Source: Glaciihabitans sp.
GTDB taxonomy: Bacteria; Actinomycetota; Actinomycetes; Actinomycetales; Microbacteriaceae
DNA: 64,000 bases
Direction: 5' to 3'
Assembly (NCBI GenBank): GCA_025464095.1
Contig: JAODMF010000001.1
Coordinates: forward strand, 1 to 64,000
Part shown: positions 1-7,906 of the stretch, in pieces
Layout: each line of letters begins with the position of its first letter
Numbering within the stretch: position 1 is the first letter of the stretch
Notes under the pieces: model-generated
What the model saw: the letters and a program-made list of their open reading frames with translations, nothing else
The model's database searches: none
What the model was told of the DNA's origin: nothing
Translations under genes and position numbers: made by a program

Positions 1-1474
1 GGTGGTGGTATTTGCAGAGCAGGATTCCGTCGGCGATGTTGGTGTTGCCGTGGTCGCGTTGCCAGTGTTTGAGGTGGTGGGCTTCGGTCCAGGTGGGGGG
101 TCGGTCGCATCCGGTCCACCTGCATCCTCCGTCGCGGATGGCGAGGGCGGTGCGTTGTTTGGGGGTGAATAGGCGTGCGTCGCGGCCGAGGTCCAGTGGT
201 TGGCCATCGGGGTGCAGGCTGGCGATGATCATTTCGCCGGTGCAGGCGAGCCGTTCGATGGTGCGCAGCGAGATGGGTGAGGGTTGTCCTTCAATGAACC
301 CGTGACCAACCCCGGGCGAACCCACCCCGGGTGAACCCTGCCCGGCTGAGGTTTGCGCTTCAACGAACCCATGATCGCCCTCAACTGTTGGGGTCTGAGC
401 GGCTGCATCTTGCCCGTGTTGCTCGGCTGAGCCTTGCCCGGGTGTGTGCTGCGTTTGGTCTGGGTTGGTGGGGTGGAGGTGGTGGGCGTTGACGAGGATG
501 CGGATTTGGGGTGCTCCGCTGCCGAGGAGGTGGTTGGTGTTGGTGTTGGCCCCGGTTGTGAGGAGGTGGGCGAAGCCGTCGGAGGCGAGTTGTTCCACGC
601 TGCGCTGGTCGGTGCGGATGGTTTCTGCTTGGGCTGCCAGGGTGGGGTCAACGAATCGGATCCCACCACGTTTGGGGCTGGTGAGCCGGTCGTGGAGGTC
701 CTCAACAAGGGCACCGGTTTCATCGTCCAGGTCCCAGACCACCCGCCGGGTGCCGTTGGGGCGGGTGAACAGTCGCAGGCTGCGCGATTCGTAGCGTTCC
801 TGTTCCCGGTCGCCGATACCGGTTTCATCGATCGCGTCGCGCACCTCCCGGGCCCGTAACAACACCCGGTCCACATCCCATCCCACCCCAGCCACCCCGG
901 CCATGCTGCCGGTGGTGCTGGTGGTGGTGATTTCGGTGACCAGGTTCACCACCGCGGCAGTGAGGGCGTGGATGGGGACGTTGCCGGTTGGCTGGCCAAG
1001 ACCGGTGCGGATCGCAGTCAGTTGGCTGCTGGACAGGGTCCCGGCAACCAGAGCAGCACCGGCGGCGGCAAGCCATGGCTCGCGTGGTGCGGTTAGTTCC
1101 CCGGTGAGCGGGTCCAGCACCCCACCGGAAGCATTCTGCTCAACCACCCGCCCCACCCGCACCACCGTGATCGCTTCCTGCCTGCTGAGCCCGGTGCTTA
1201 CTTTCACCAGCTCCTCCGGGCTGCGGAACCCGGACCGCTGCGCCAACCCTCCGCTGCCCAGCGCCCGGTCGGAGCGGCGGGCGATCTCCCCGGCGATGGC
1301 GGCAAGGTGAGAGCCGGCAGTGCGGGAGGCGTCAGCCCAGCCGCCCTGCAGCAACAGCAGGGCGGAATCGTCCAGGTCCCGGAGCAGCAGCGGGTCCGGG
1401 CGCAGAGAGGCGGCGGCTTCGCGCAGCGCGCTGGACCTCGCAACGAGGTCAAGCGCGGGAGCCGAAGAAGTCAT
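1..1474 (-). CDS. DUF222 / HNH endonuclease domain protein (13E12 family), 3' end off window
   Basis: The frame is open from an ATG at 1474 to the left edge, about 491 residues, and I found no in-frame stop; the C-terminus lies outside the window. The N-terminal two thirds is the helical DUF222 region (a recognisable stretch SGFRSPEELVKVSTGLSR near residue 90). The last residues before the edge are a typical HNH nuclease core with RDGGCRWTGCDRP, then EAHHLKHW and LLCKYHH, giving paired Cys ligands and the His-His of the catalytic turn. Between the two lies a low-complexity Gly/Gln/Ser linker (about positions 300 to 440) with short repeats such as GSPGVGSPGVGHGF. These genes are multicopy in Microbacteriaceae and mycobacteria; a mobile or defence-like nuclease role is commonly supposed but not proven. 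Function here is inferred from the domain only. Confidence 0.9.
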   Translation of the reverse strand, partial: MTSSAPALDLVARSSALREAAASLRPDPLLLRDLDDSALLLLQGGWADASRTAGSHLAAIAGEIARRSDRALGSGGLAQRSGFRSPEELVKVSTGLSRQEAITVVRVGRVVEQNASGGVLDPLTGELTAPREPWLAAAGAALVAGTLSSSQLTAIRTGLGQPTGNVPIHALTAAVVNLVTEITTTSTTGSMAGVAGVGWDVDRVLLRAREVRDAIDETGIGDREQERYESRSLRLFTRPNGTRRVVWDLDDETGALVEDLHDRLTSPKRGGIRFVDPTLAAQAETIRTDQRSVEQLASDGFAHLLTTGANTNTNHLLGSGAPQIRILVNAHHLHPTNPDQTQHTPGQGSAEQHGQDAAAQTPTVEGDHGFVEAQTSAGQGSPGVGSPGVGHGFIEGQPSPISLRTIERLACTGEMIIASLHPDGQPLDLGRDARLFTPKQRTALAIRDGGCRWTGCDRPPTWTEAHHLKHWQRDHGNTNIADGILLCKYHH

Positions 1475-1615
1475 AGGACTATTTTCTCAGATCGAACACA
1501 CATTCGAAAGTGTTTGCGTCCAATACGTATAAACATCTTCTCCACAGGGCTGTGAAGGAGAAGACCACTTAAAGGGGAAGAACTGAACGGGATGAAGGGG
1601 TAGGGAAGGAAGAAA

Positions 1616-1649
1616 GGAAGGAAGGAAGGAAGGAAGGAAGGAAGGAAGG
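1616..1649. repeat. GGAA tetranucleotide microsatellite
   Basis: Eight perfect GGAA units and a trailing GG, embedded in a longer purine-only tract from about 1603 to 1663. It lies 142 to 175 bases upstream of the DUF222-HNH start and downstream of the aminotransferase stop. Such tracts are unusual in a GC-rich actinobacterial genome and can vary in length by slippage. Confidence 0.95.
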
Positions 1650-1680
1650 GAGGGAGGAAGGAGAGCCGAGCCAGGCGCCC

Positions 1681-1706
1681 GAGCGCGCCCGAGCGCGCCC
1701 GAGCGC
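1681..1706. repeat. Short tandem repeat, GAGCGCGCCC units
   Basis: Two perfect 10-base units (1681-1690 and 1691-1700) followed by the first six bases of a third. It sits between the GGAA tract and the 3' end of the aminotransferase gene. Confidence 0.9.
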
Positions 1707-1736
1707 AAGCGCCCAGCCCCCAACCACTCCCGGAGA

Positions 1737-2945
1737 CTACCGCCCTGCGACCCGAGTCAGCCCGCCGAGCTGCGCGACCGCCTGCCTCAGCACGTCCTCG
1801 CGCTTGCAGTAGGCGAACCGCAGCAGCGAGCGGTAAGGCTCTCGCTTGTCCTCGCGCACGAATGCGGTGAGCGGCACTGCGACGACCCCGGCGAGCGCCG
1901 GCAGCTCCCGGCTGAGGGCGGCGGAGTCCGAGTACCCCAGCGGAGCAGCATCCGCTACGACGAAATAGCCGGCCTGGGGCAGCGTGACGGCGAAGCCGGC
2001 ATCCATCAGCCCCGCCGAAAGCAGGTCCCGCTTGGCTTGCAGGGTTGCCGCGGCACCGATGAAGAAGGAGTCCGGAAGCCCGAGCCCGACGGCGATAGCT
2101 GGTTGGAATGGCGCGCCGTTGACATATGTAAGGAACTGCTTCACGGCCACGATCGCATCCACGTAGCTGGATGGCGCGGTGATCCAGCCTATTTTCCAAC
2201 CGGTGGTGCTGAAGGTCTTTCCGCCGCTCGAGATGCTGATGGTCCGTTCGCGGGCGCCGGGAAGGGTCGCGACCGGGATGTGCGGAACACCGAAGGTCAG
2301 GTGCTCGTACACCTCGTCCGTGACGATCAGCGCGTCGTGTTGGTGTGCGAGCTCAACGATCAGCTCCAGCGTTTCACGACCAAGAACCGTGCCCGTCGGA
2401 TTGTGGGGACTGTTAATAAGGATGATGCGCGTGCGATCCGTGACCGCCGCACGCAGGTCGTCCGGATCGGGCTGGAAGTTCGGCGCCCGCAGCGGCACAG
2501 TCACATGCCGCGCCCGACCCAGCCCGATGAGCGCCCCGTAGGCGTCGTAGAACGGCTCGAACGTCACGACCTCATCACCGTTATCGGTCAGGGCGAGCAG
2601 CACGGATGCCAGTGCCTCCGTTGCGCCCGCCGTGACCAGGACCTCGGTGTCCGGATCGAATTCGAGCCCGTAAAAGCGGCGCTGGTGGTCCGCGATCGCG
2701 GTGCGAAGGGCGGGGATGCCGCGGCCCGGCGGATACTGGTTGACCCCATCCGCGATCGCCTTGCGAGCGGCCTCGAGAACCTCGGGCGGGCCGTCCTCGT
2801 CCGGAAAACCCTGGCCGAGGTTGATCGCCCCTGTACTTACAGCCAGGGCTGACATCTCAGCGAAAATCGTCGGGCTCAACTGCCCATTGTCACCGAGGAG
2901 CATCGCGCCACGCGCCGCACGCCCCCAAGACCCGCTCACAACCAT
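1737..2945 (-). CDS. PLP-dependent class I/II aminotransferase (DapC-like)
   Basis: Fold-type I aminotransferase of about 402 residues. It contains the family pattern NLGQGFPDEDGPP near the N-terminus, INSPHNPTG in the cofactor domain, DEVYEHL, and the Schiff-base lysine in SSGGKTFSTTGWK. The closest family I recognise is the actinobacterial DapC-like group (Rv0858c type), proposed to transfer an amino group in lysine/diaminopimelate synthesis, but the same family includes methionine and kynurenine aminotransferases, so substrate is open. I chose ATG 2945 because an AGAAGG sequence lies 12 bases upstream; ATG 2903 is the alternative, and the longer open frame reaching 3230 has no family similarity. 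It is a single gene, divergent from the lipoprotein gene at 3064. Confidence 0.85.
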   Translation of the reverse strand: MVVSGSWGRAARGAMLLGDNGQLSPTIFAEMSALAVSTGAINLGQGFPDEDGPPEVLEAARKAIADGVNQYPPGRGIPALRTAIADHQRRFYGLEFDPDTEVLVTAGATEALASVLLALTDNGDEVVTFEPFYDAYGALIGLGRARHVTVPLRAPNFQPDPDDLRAAVTDRTRIILINSPHNPTGTVLGRETLELIVELAHQHDALIVTDEVYEHLTFGVPHIPVATLPGARERTISISSGGKTFSTTGWKIGWITAPSSYVDAIVAVKQFLTYVNGAPFQPAIAVGLGLPDSFFIGAAATLQAKRDLLSAGLMDAGFAVTLPQAGYFVVADAAPLGYSDSAALSRELPALAGVVAVPLTAFVREDKREPYRSLLRFAYCKREDVLRQAVAQLGGLTRVAGR

Positions 2946-3050
2946 TTCGCCAATGTACCTTCTGTCGCGGTGACCACTCCTGCACCAGCCGCAACATTGC
3001 GATCGATTTCCGGATGTGGATAGTCCTTCCCCGGCATGGACGGAATGTTC

Positions 3051-3056
3051 TACCGT
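3051..3056 (+). promoter_or_regulatory. Candidate -10 box TACCGT of the 3064 gene
   Basis: TACCGT ends 7 bases before the ATG at 3064, so the transcript would start at or next to the start codon (leaderless). No clear -35 is seen. Confidence 0.4.
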
Positions 3057-3063
3057 CATTGGC

Positions 3064-3621
3064 ATGCGATCACGAACGGGAGCGGCCGTGCTGACCCTCG
3101 TCCTCACGGCGGCGCTCCTGGCGGGCTGCGTGCCCTCGGCGACCCCGGTAATCCCGACCGCGACGCCGACTGCGACTCCCGTATTTGCCTCAGAGGCCGA
3201 GGCGCTTGCCGCGGCCGAGGCCGCGTACAAGGCGTACCTGAAGGTGTCGGATGAGATCGCTCACGATGGAGGGAAGAATCCCGAGCGATTCAGCGAAGTG
3301 GTCTCCTCCGCCTGGCTGTCCCAGGAAATTGACTCTGCACGACAATTGCAAGCATCGGGGCGAAAACAAATTGGCGACACTTCGTTAAAGCGAGTGACCC
3401 TTGAGAGCTACCAGGGCTCCGCCCATCCAGCCGTAGTGACTGTATATGGCTGTCTTGATCTCTCGCAGATCCATTTCGTAGACGCCAAGAACGGGAAAAA
3501 CTCGACCGCTCCGCCGCAGACGGAAACTCCTGTCGAAGTGGCGCTCGTAACCGTTGGCGATGCGTCCCAGAAGCTGCTCATCGAAAGGAATGGGCCATGG
3601 ACCGGCGCAAACTTTTGTTAG
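3064..3621 (+). CDS. Putative lipoprotein of unknown function
   Basis: Predicted 185-residue exported lipoprotein. The N-terminus has basic residues, a hydrophobic stretch and the lipobox LLAGC at about residues 16-20, so the mature protein would be anchored at Cys20. A Pro/Thr/Ala linker (PTATPTATPV) follows, then an alpha/beta region without a motif I recognise. I chose ATG 3064 instead of the upstream 3016 start because the signal peptide begins there and a -10 box lies just before it. Its 3' end overlaps the next gene by 25 bases, indicating co-transcription and translational coupling. Base composition dips slightly below that of neighbours around 3300-3520. Confidence 0.8.
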   Translation: MRSRTGAAVLTLVLTAALLAGCVPSATPVIPTATPTATPVFASEAEALAAAEAAYKAYLKVSDEIAHDGGKNPERFSEVVSSAWLSQEIDSARQLQASGRKQIGDTSLKRVTLESYQGSAHPAVVTVYGCLDLSQIHFVDAKNGKNSTAPPQTETPVEVALVTVGDASQKLLIERNGPWTGANFC

Positions 3622-4397
3622 CCGTGGTCGTCGCCCTTGGTGTATGGGCTCTGATGCCCGGTCCCACCGCTGCAATGGCGGACCCCGGCGATTGCACAGT
3701 CATACAAATTGGGTCTGGTGCCTGCCCGAACGTTGGCGGCGACGTGCATGACGGCGGCGTCGACCTACATGGCTCTATCGGCACTCCCGGCACCGGTACC
3801 GGCGCTGGCGGCGGCGACAACGCCAACGGCGGGCCTGTCGTCGACCCGGGCGCGCCACCGGCATCCACCGATCCGAACGCGCCGATCAATCGCGACGAGT
3901 TCGGCGCGAGCGGCCCGCTCACGATTGTGGACATCCGGCACTTCCATCCGCAGCCCGGCGTCGACCGCATGGAGCCGAACGGCTGGGCAGTCATCGGCCT
4001 CGACACCAACTTCTACTCGATCGCCGCGAAGCAGATCGTTCACGGCACACTCCTCGGCAAGTCTGCCGACGTGCGCTTCACGCCCGTCACCTGGCACTGG
4101 ACCTACGGCGACGGTCACTCGGCCACCCTGGCCACCGGGGGATCGACATGGAAGGCGCAGGGCATCCAGGAGTTCGATCCGACGCCGACCAGTCACGTGT
4201 ACGCAGAGCGCGGCACCTACGCCATCGATCTCACCATCGACTACGCGCCGGAATACCGCTTCGCGGGTGGCGACTGGGTTGCCGTGATCGGTGTCGTGAG
4301 CCTCCCAACAAACCGACTCACCATTACCGCGGGCGATGCGCAAACGGTGCTGGTCGGGCGGGATTGCCATGCGAATCCGACCGGTCCAGGTTGCTAG
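3597..4397 (+). CDS. Secreted protein with PKD-like fold
   Basis: 266 residues, with a signal peptide (MDRRKLLLAVVVALG, hydrophobic, cleavage near AMA-DP around residue 24). A Gly/Asp-rich region follows (about residues 30-85), then a C-terminal domain with the pattern WHWTYGDGHSA ... HVYAERGTYAIDL, which is the typical WDFGDG ... HTYxxxGTY signature of PKD domains. Cysteines near both ends (CTV, CPN and CHAN...GC) could form disulfides. A GAAAGGA ribosome site precedes ATG 3597 within the upstream gene. Together with the lipoprotein it forms a two-gene envelope operon upstream of htrA. The precise role is unknown. Confidence 0.8.
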   Translation: MDRRKLLLAVVVALGVWALMPGPTAAMADPGDCTVIQIGSGACPNVGGDVHDGGVDLHGSIGTPGTGTGAGGGDNANGGPVVDPGAPPASTDPNAPINRDEFGASGPLTIVDIRHFHPQPGVDRMEPNGWAVIGLDTNFYSIAAKQIVHGTLLGKSADVRFTPVTWHWTYGDGHSATLATGGSTWKAQGIQEFDPTPTSHVYAERGTYAIDLTIDYAPEYRFAGGDWVAVIGVVSLPTNRLTITAGDAQTVLVGRDCHANPTGPGC

Positions 4398-4484
4398 ATA
4401 ATCAGTAGGTCGGTTCTCAGCGAGGTCATATTCAACGCTCAGGTTCGCGGAGGAAGCTGACACCGCTGAAAGGAGCTTCCCACC

Positions 4485-5939
4485 ATGTCTGATGCCCCCA
4501 CCGAGTCCACACCGCAGCCCGAAAAAACACCCAAGCCCGAGGCCACAGAGTCGACCACACCCCAGCCCGAGGCAACGCAGCCCGAGGCAACCCAGTCGAC
4601 CACACCCCAGCCCGAGGCAACGCAGCCCCAGGCAACCCAGTCCGCGCAGAATGAGTCCACGCAGCCCCACCCCGCGGACTACACGTACGTGCCCGATAAG
4701 CAGCCCACCCAGAAGCGCACCGTTGGCGTCGGGGTCGTTGCCGCTGTCGTCGCCGCGGCCCTTGTCGGCGGCGTCTCCGGCGCAGGAGTGAGCGTGTGGG
4801 CACTCAGCGCCAACTCCTCGCAGGTGACCGACGGCACCAACCAGCCCGCCAACGTCACGGTCAACAACAGCAAGAACGAGACCGCCATTACCGCCGCGGC
4901 CGTGAAGGCGTCGCCATCCGTCGTCACCATCAATGTCACGGGCACAGGCGCTGCCGGTACCGGTTCGGGCGTCATCCTTTCCGCCGACGGGTATGTGGTC
5001 ACCAACACCCACGTTGTCACCCTCGACGGCCAGACCGACAAGGTGACCGTCAAGGTCGAGACCAACGACGGTCGCCTGCTCAACGCCAAGATCGTCGGCA
5101 CCGACCCTGTTGACGACCTCGCAGTCATCAAGATCGATGGCGTCACCAACCTGAAGCCCGCCACCTTCGCGGACTCGTCGAAGCTCAACGTCGGCGACTC
5201 CGCGATCGCCATCGGCGCACCGCTCGGCCTCGCCGGTTCCGTCACCAACGGCATCGTCAGCGCCCTGAACCGCTCGATTACCGTCCAGTCTGCCGCCGTG
5301 CCCACCCAGTCCGGCAGCGGCACCGACAACACGGCCCCCAACAGTGGCCAGAGCCCGTTCGACTTCTGGAACTTCGACCAGGGCAACGGCAGCCAGGGCA
5401 CCACGCCGCAGGCCACCGCCACCATCTCGCTGTCGGTCATCCAGACGGATGCTGCCATCAACCCCGGTAACTCCGGTGGCGCTCTGCTCAACGCGGCTGG
5501 CGACGTCATCGGAATCAACTGCGCGATCGCGAGTGCGGGCGGCACGTCAGCGTCCAGCCAGTCCGGAAGCATCGGTGTGGGCTTCGCGATCCCCGCGAAC
5601 GTCGCACAGCGCATCGCCAACGAGCTGATCAAGAACGGCGTCGCAACGCACGGCCTCCTCGGGGCGACCATCGGCGACGTGACATCCGACCCGAAGCAGA
5701 CCGCGGCGAAGACGGTGGGCGCCAGCATCCAGTCCGTCGTCGCCGGCGGGGCAGCTGCGGGCGCCGGCCTGAAGGCTGGCGACATCATTACCAACTTCAA
5801 TGGAGTGCCGATCACCGGCGGCACGGACCTCACGGCGCAGGTGCGACTGCTGCCGGCCGGCAGCACTGCCAAGCTCACGTACGTGCGCGGCAGCCAGTCG
5901 GCAACGGTGACGGTGACGCTCGGGAAGTTCGTTTCCTAG
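4485..5939 (+). CDS. Membrane-anchored HtrA/DegP-type serine protease with PDZ domain
   Basis: 484 residues. The cytoplasmic N-terminus (1-75) is a Pro/Thr/Glu/Gln repeat tail. One transmembrane helix spans about 79-108 (VGVGVVAAVVAAALVGG). The trypsin-like S1C protease domain follows with the catalytic triad His176 (VVTNTHVV), Asp211 (DPVDDLAVIKI) and Ser330 (NPGNSGGALL). A single PDZ domain occupies about 385-480. The family degrades or refolds misfolded proteins outside the membrane. An AAGGAG site lies about 10 bases before ATG 4485 and a strong hairpin follows the stop, so it is probably a single transcription unit. Loop 2 of the protease domain carries an insert rich in Asn/Gly/Gln (about 275-308). 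The family assignment is certain; the paralogue name is not. Confidence 0.95.
   Translation: MSDAPTESTPQPEKTPKPEATESTTPQPEATQPEATQSTTPQPEATQPQATQSAQNESTQPHPADYTYVPDKQPTQKRTVGVGVVAAVVAAALVGGVSGAGVSVWALSANSSQVTDGTNQPANVTVNNSKNETAITAAAVKASPSVVTINVTGTGAAGTGSGVILSADGYVVTNTHVVTLDGQTDKVTVKVETNDGRLLNAKIVGTDPVDDLAVIKIDGVTNLKPATFADSSKLNVGDSAIAIGAPLGLAGSVTNGIVSALNRSITVQSAAVPTQSGSGTDNTAPNSGQSPFDFWNFDQGNGSQGTTPQATATISLSVIQTDAAINPGNSGGALLNAAGDVIGINCAIASAGGTSASSQSGSIGVGFAIPANVAQRIANELIKNGVATHGLLGATIGDVTSDPKQTAAKTVGASIQSVVAGGAAAGAGLKAGDIITNFNGVPITGGTDLTAQVRLLPAGSTAKLTYVRGSQSATVTVTLGKFVS
4551..4640. repeat. 45-base tandem duplication inside htrA
   Basis: Two 45-base copies (4551-4595 and 4596-4640) differ at one base. 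They encode the 15-residue unit STTPQPEATQPEATQ, with the second copy reading PQATQ at its end. The repeat preserves the frame and lengthens the cytoplasmic N-terminal tail. Confidence 0.95.
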
Positions 5940-5950
5940 CGTCCCGAACC

Positions 5951-5991
5951 ATCAGGCGCGGAACCGGTTAGTCGCCGGCTCCGCGCCTGAT
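5951..5991 (+). terminator. Rho-independent-like hairpin after htrA
   Basis: A perfect 12-base inverted repeat, ATCAGGCGCGGA (5951-5962) with TCCGCGCCTGAT (5980-5991), begins 11 bases after the htrA stop. The loop can pair further (CCGG/CCGG). There is no U-tract, as is common for actinobacterial terminators. Confidence 0.7.
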
Positions 5992-6068
5992 CCACGCGGG
6001 GGCCAAGGCATCGCCCGGCGGCGCTGCTGGTAGGCTGGCTCATCCGCCAGTTCGACGTATTGGACCCC

Positions 6069-7091
6069 ATGGCCCCCACGGCAGCTCTCCCCGGCGTCTC
6101 GTATGTCATGCCCGTTCTCAACGAGGTCGAACACATCGCAGCGGCGATCGACAGCCTCACGGCGCAGGACTACACCGGGCCGTATGAGATTGTTCTCGCC
6201 CTCGGCCCGAGCGTGGACGGCACCAACGACGTCATTGCCGCGATGGCCGCCCAGGATGCTCGCATCCGCAGCCTGCCCAACGAGATCGGGTCGACGCCGA
6301 GCGGGCTGAACGTGGCCATTCGGGCATCCGTGTACCCGGTCATCGTGCGGGTGGATGCGCACTCCGTGCTTCCCGCCAACTACACCCGGATTGCCGTCGC
6401 CACCCTGCAGCGCACGGGTGCGGACAACGTCGGCGGCATCATGTTCGCCGAAGGCAACACGTCCTTCGAGAAGGCGGTCGCCCGTGCGTACGGTGCCAGG
6501 TCCGGCCTCGGCGGAACACCGCACCACGTCGGCGGCAAGGAGGGTCCGACCGAGACCGCCTACCTCGGTGTGTTTCGACGTGACCGGCTGTTTGAGGTGG
6601 GACTGTTCGACGAGAACGTGAAGCGCGGGCAGGACTGGGAGCTCAACCGCAGGCTTCGCGCCAGCGGCGGCACCGTCTGGTTCACCCCCGAACTGAAGGT
6701 GACCTACCGCCCTCGCTCGAGTCTGTCCCGTCTCATCCGCCAGTTCGTTGCCACCGGGATCTGGCGCGGCGAACTCGCCCGCCGCTTCGGAACGGCGAAC
6801 TCGCTGCGTTACTTCGTGCCGCCGCTGGCGGTGCTGGGGGTGCTCGGAGGCCTCATCCTGGGCGTGGTCGGCCTGGTGGTCGGCCTGCCCTGGCTGGCCC
6901 TCGTCTTCGTCGTTCCGGCCGCCTATGCACTGTTCGTTCTCGGCGCCGCGGTGCTCGCGGCGAGCGAGGGAATCCGCACCGGTCTCTGGTATCTCATAGT
7001 CTTGCCATGCATCCATTTCGGCTGGGGCATCGGGTTCATCCTCGGGTTCCTCAAGCTGACGCGAAACATCACAGTTCACACGGGAAGGTGA
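6069..7091 (+). CDS. Family 2 glycosyltransferase with C-terminal membrane segments
   Basis: 340 residues. The GT-A fold begins with SYVMPVLNEVEHIAAAIDSL; the metal-binding acidic motif is VRVDAHS (DxD-like), and the acceptor side shows GQDWELNRRLRASGG, similar to the ED and QxxRW region of processive or polymer GT2 enzymes. After residue 250 there are two to three hydrophobic segments, so it is membrane bound. An upstream TTG (6060) is possible, but ATG 6069 is preferred. A TAGGCT -10-like box lies at 6031-6036. It is followed after 2 bases by the CDP-alcohol phosphotransferase gene. A role in assembly of a lipid-linked surface glycan is inferred from the neighbours. Confidence 0.85.
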   Translation: MAPTAALPGVSYVMPVLNEVEHIAAAIDSLTAQDYTGPYEIVLALGPSVDGTNDVIAAMAAQDARIRSLPNEIGSTPSGLNVAIRASVYPVIVRVDAHSVLPANYTRIAVATLQRTGADNVGGIMFAEGNTSFEKAVARAYGARSGLGGTPHHVGGKEGPTETAYLGVFRRDRLFEVGLFDENVKRGQDWELNRRLRASGGTVWFTPELKVTYRPRSSLSRLIRQFVATGIWRGELARRFGTANSLRYFVPPLAVLGVLGGLILGVVGLVVGLPWLALVFVVPAAYALFVLGAAVLAASEGIRTGLWYLIVLPCIHFGWGIGFILGFLKLTRNITVHTGR

Positions 7092-7093
7092 CC

Positions 7094-7906
7094 ATGACGT
7101 CGCTCGACGAGCACGGCACCAGACCCACCTCGATCGCACAGCTGCGCGCGGTGAGCCAGCCGCCCGAGGTCCGCCTGCGTGCCAATGCGGAGCACTGGGT
7201 CGCATCCCTCTACCTTCGGGACCTCTCGCCGTACCTCACCTGGCTGCTGCTGAAGACGTCCATTTCGGCAAACCGGGTGACCGGCCTGATGATCCTCACC
7301 GGGTGGGCGACGGCATTCTCCCTCCTCATCCCCGGAGTCGCGGGTGCGGCGCTTGCCCTCGTGCTCGGCCAGTTGCAGATGCTGGTCGACTGCAGCGACG
7401 GCGAGGTTGCGCGCTGGCGGAACTCGCACTCGCCGGCGGGGGTTTTCCTGGACAAGGTCGGCCACTACACAACCGAGGGACTGATTCCGGTCGTGCTCGG
7501 ATTCCGGGCAGCAGGATGGCCGCTCGAGTTTCCGCAGGACTTCGCCTGGACGACGGCCGGCTTCGCTCTCGCCCTCGTGATCGTGCTGAACAAGGCCCTC
7601 AACGATATGGTGCACGTCGCCCGCGCGAACGCCGGACTCGACAAGCTCAGCGACCGCAAGGAAGAAGCGGTGCCCAGCCAGCGTGTCGTCGCGAGACTGC
7701 GTCGTGCGGCGCGGTTCGTGCCCTTCCACCGCCTGTATCACTCGGTAGAGCTCACCATCATCATCTTCATCGCGAGCATCGTCGGACTCTTCTTCGACCC
7801 GCAGGTCGTCGATCGCGTGGTGCTGGTTGCACTGCTTCCGCTGGCGGTCCTCTCGCTCGCCGGTCATTTCGTTGCGATCATGGCGTCCAAGCGGGTGAGA
7901 ACCTGA
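7094..7906 (+). CDS. CDP-alcohol phosphatidyltransferase family protein
   Basis: 270-residue integral membrane enzyme family that transfers a phospho-alcohol from a CDP-activated donor. The signature region reads DCSDGEVAR at residues 99-107, then G116 and D120. Compared with the consensus D-x2-DG-x2-AR-x8-G-x3-D-x3-D, the last Asp is replaced by His124 (DKVGH). That Asp is regarded as the catalytic base in studied members, so either His takes over or the enzyme belongs to a variant subfamily. About six hydrophobic segments are visible. GGGAAGG lies six bases before ATG 7094. It is coupled on both sides to GT2 genes, which suggests a phosphodiester-linked surface polymer or glycolipid rather than a bulk phospholipid. 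Substrate unknown. Confidence 0.85.
   Translation: MTSLDEHGTRPTSIAQLRAVSQPPEVRLRANAEHWVASLYLRDLSPYLTWLLLKTSISANRVTGLMILTGWATAFSLLIPGVAGAALALVLGQLQMLVDCSDGEVARWRNSHSPAGVFLDKVGHYTTEGLIPVVLGFRAAGWPLEFPQDFAWTTAGFALALVIVLNKALNDMVHVARANAGLDKLSDRKEEAVPSQRVVARLRRAARFVPFHRLYHSVELTIIIFIASIVGLFFDPQVVDRVVLVALLPLAVLSLAGHFVAIMASKRVRT

Noticed and set aside
229..876. 215-codon minus-strand ORF within the DUF222-HNH gene
   Set aside because: It is in a different frame from the DUF222 and HNH motifs, which lie in one continuous frame from 1474 to the edge.
1616..1649. GGAA tract as an attachment site or insertion-sequence end
   Set aside because: No transposase or integrase gene and no inverted repeats flank it; simple slippage explains it.
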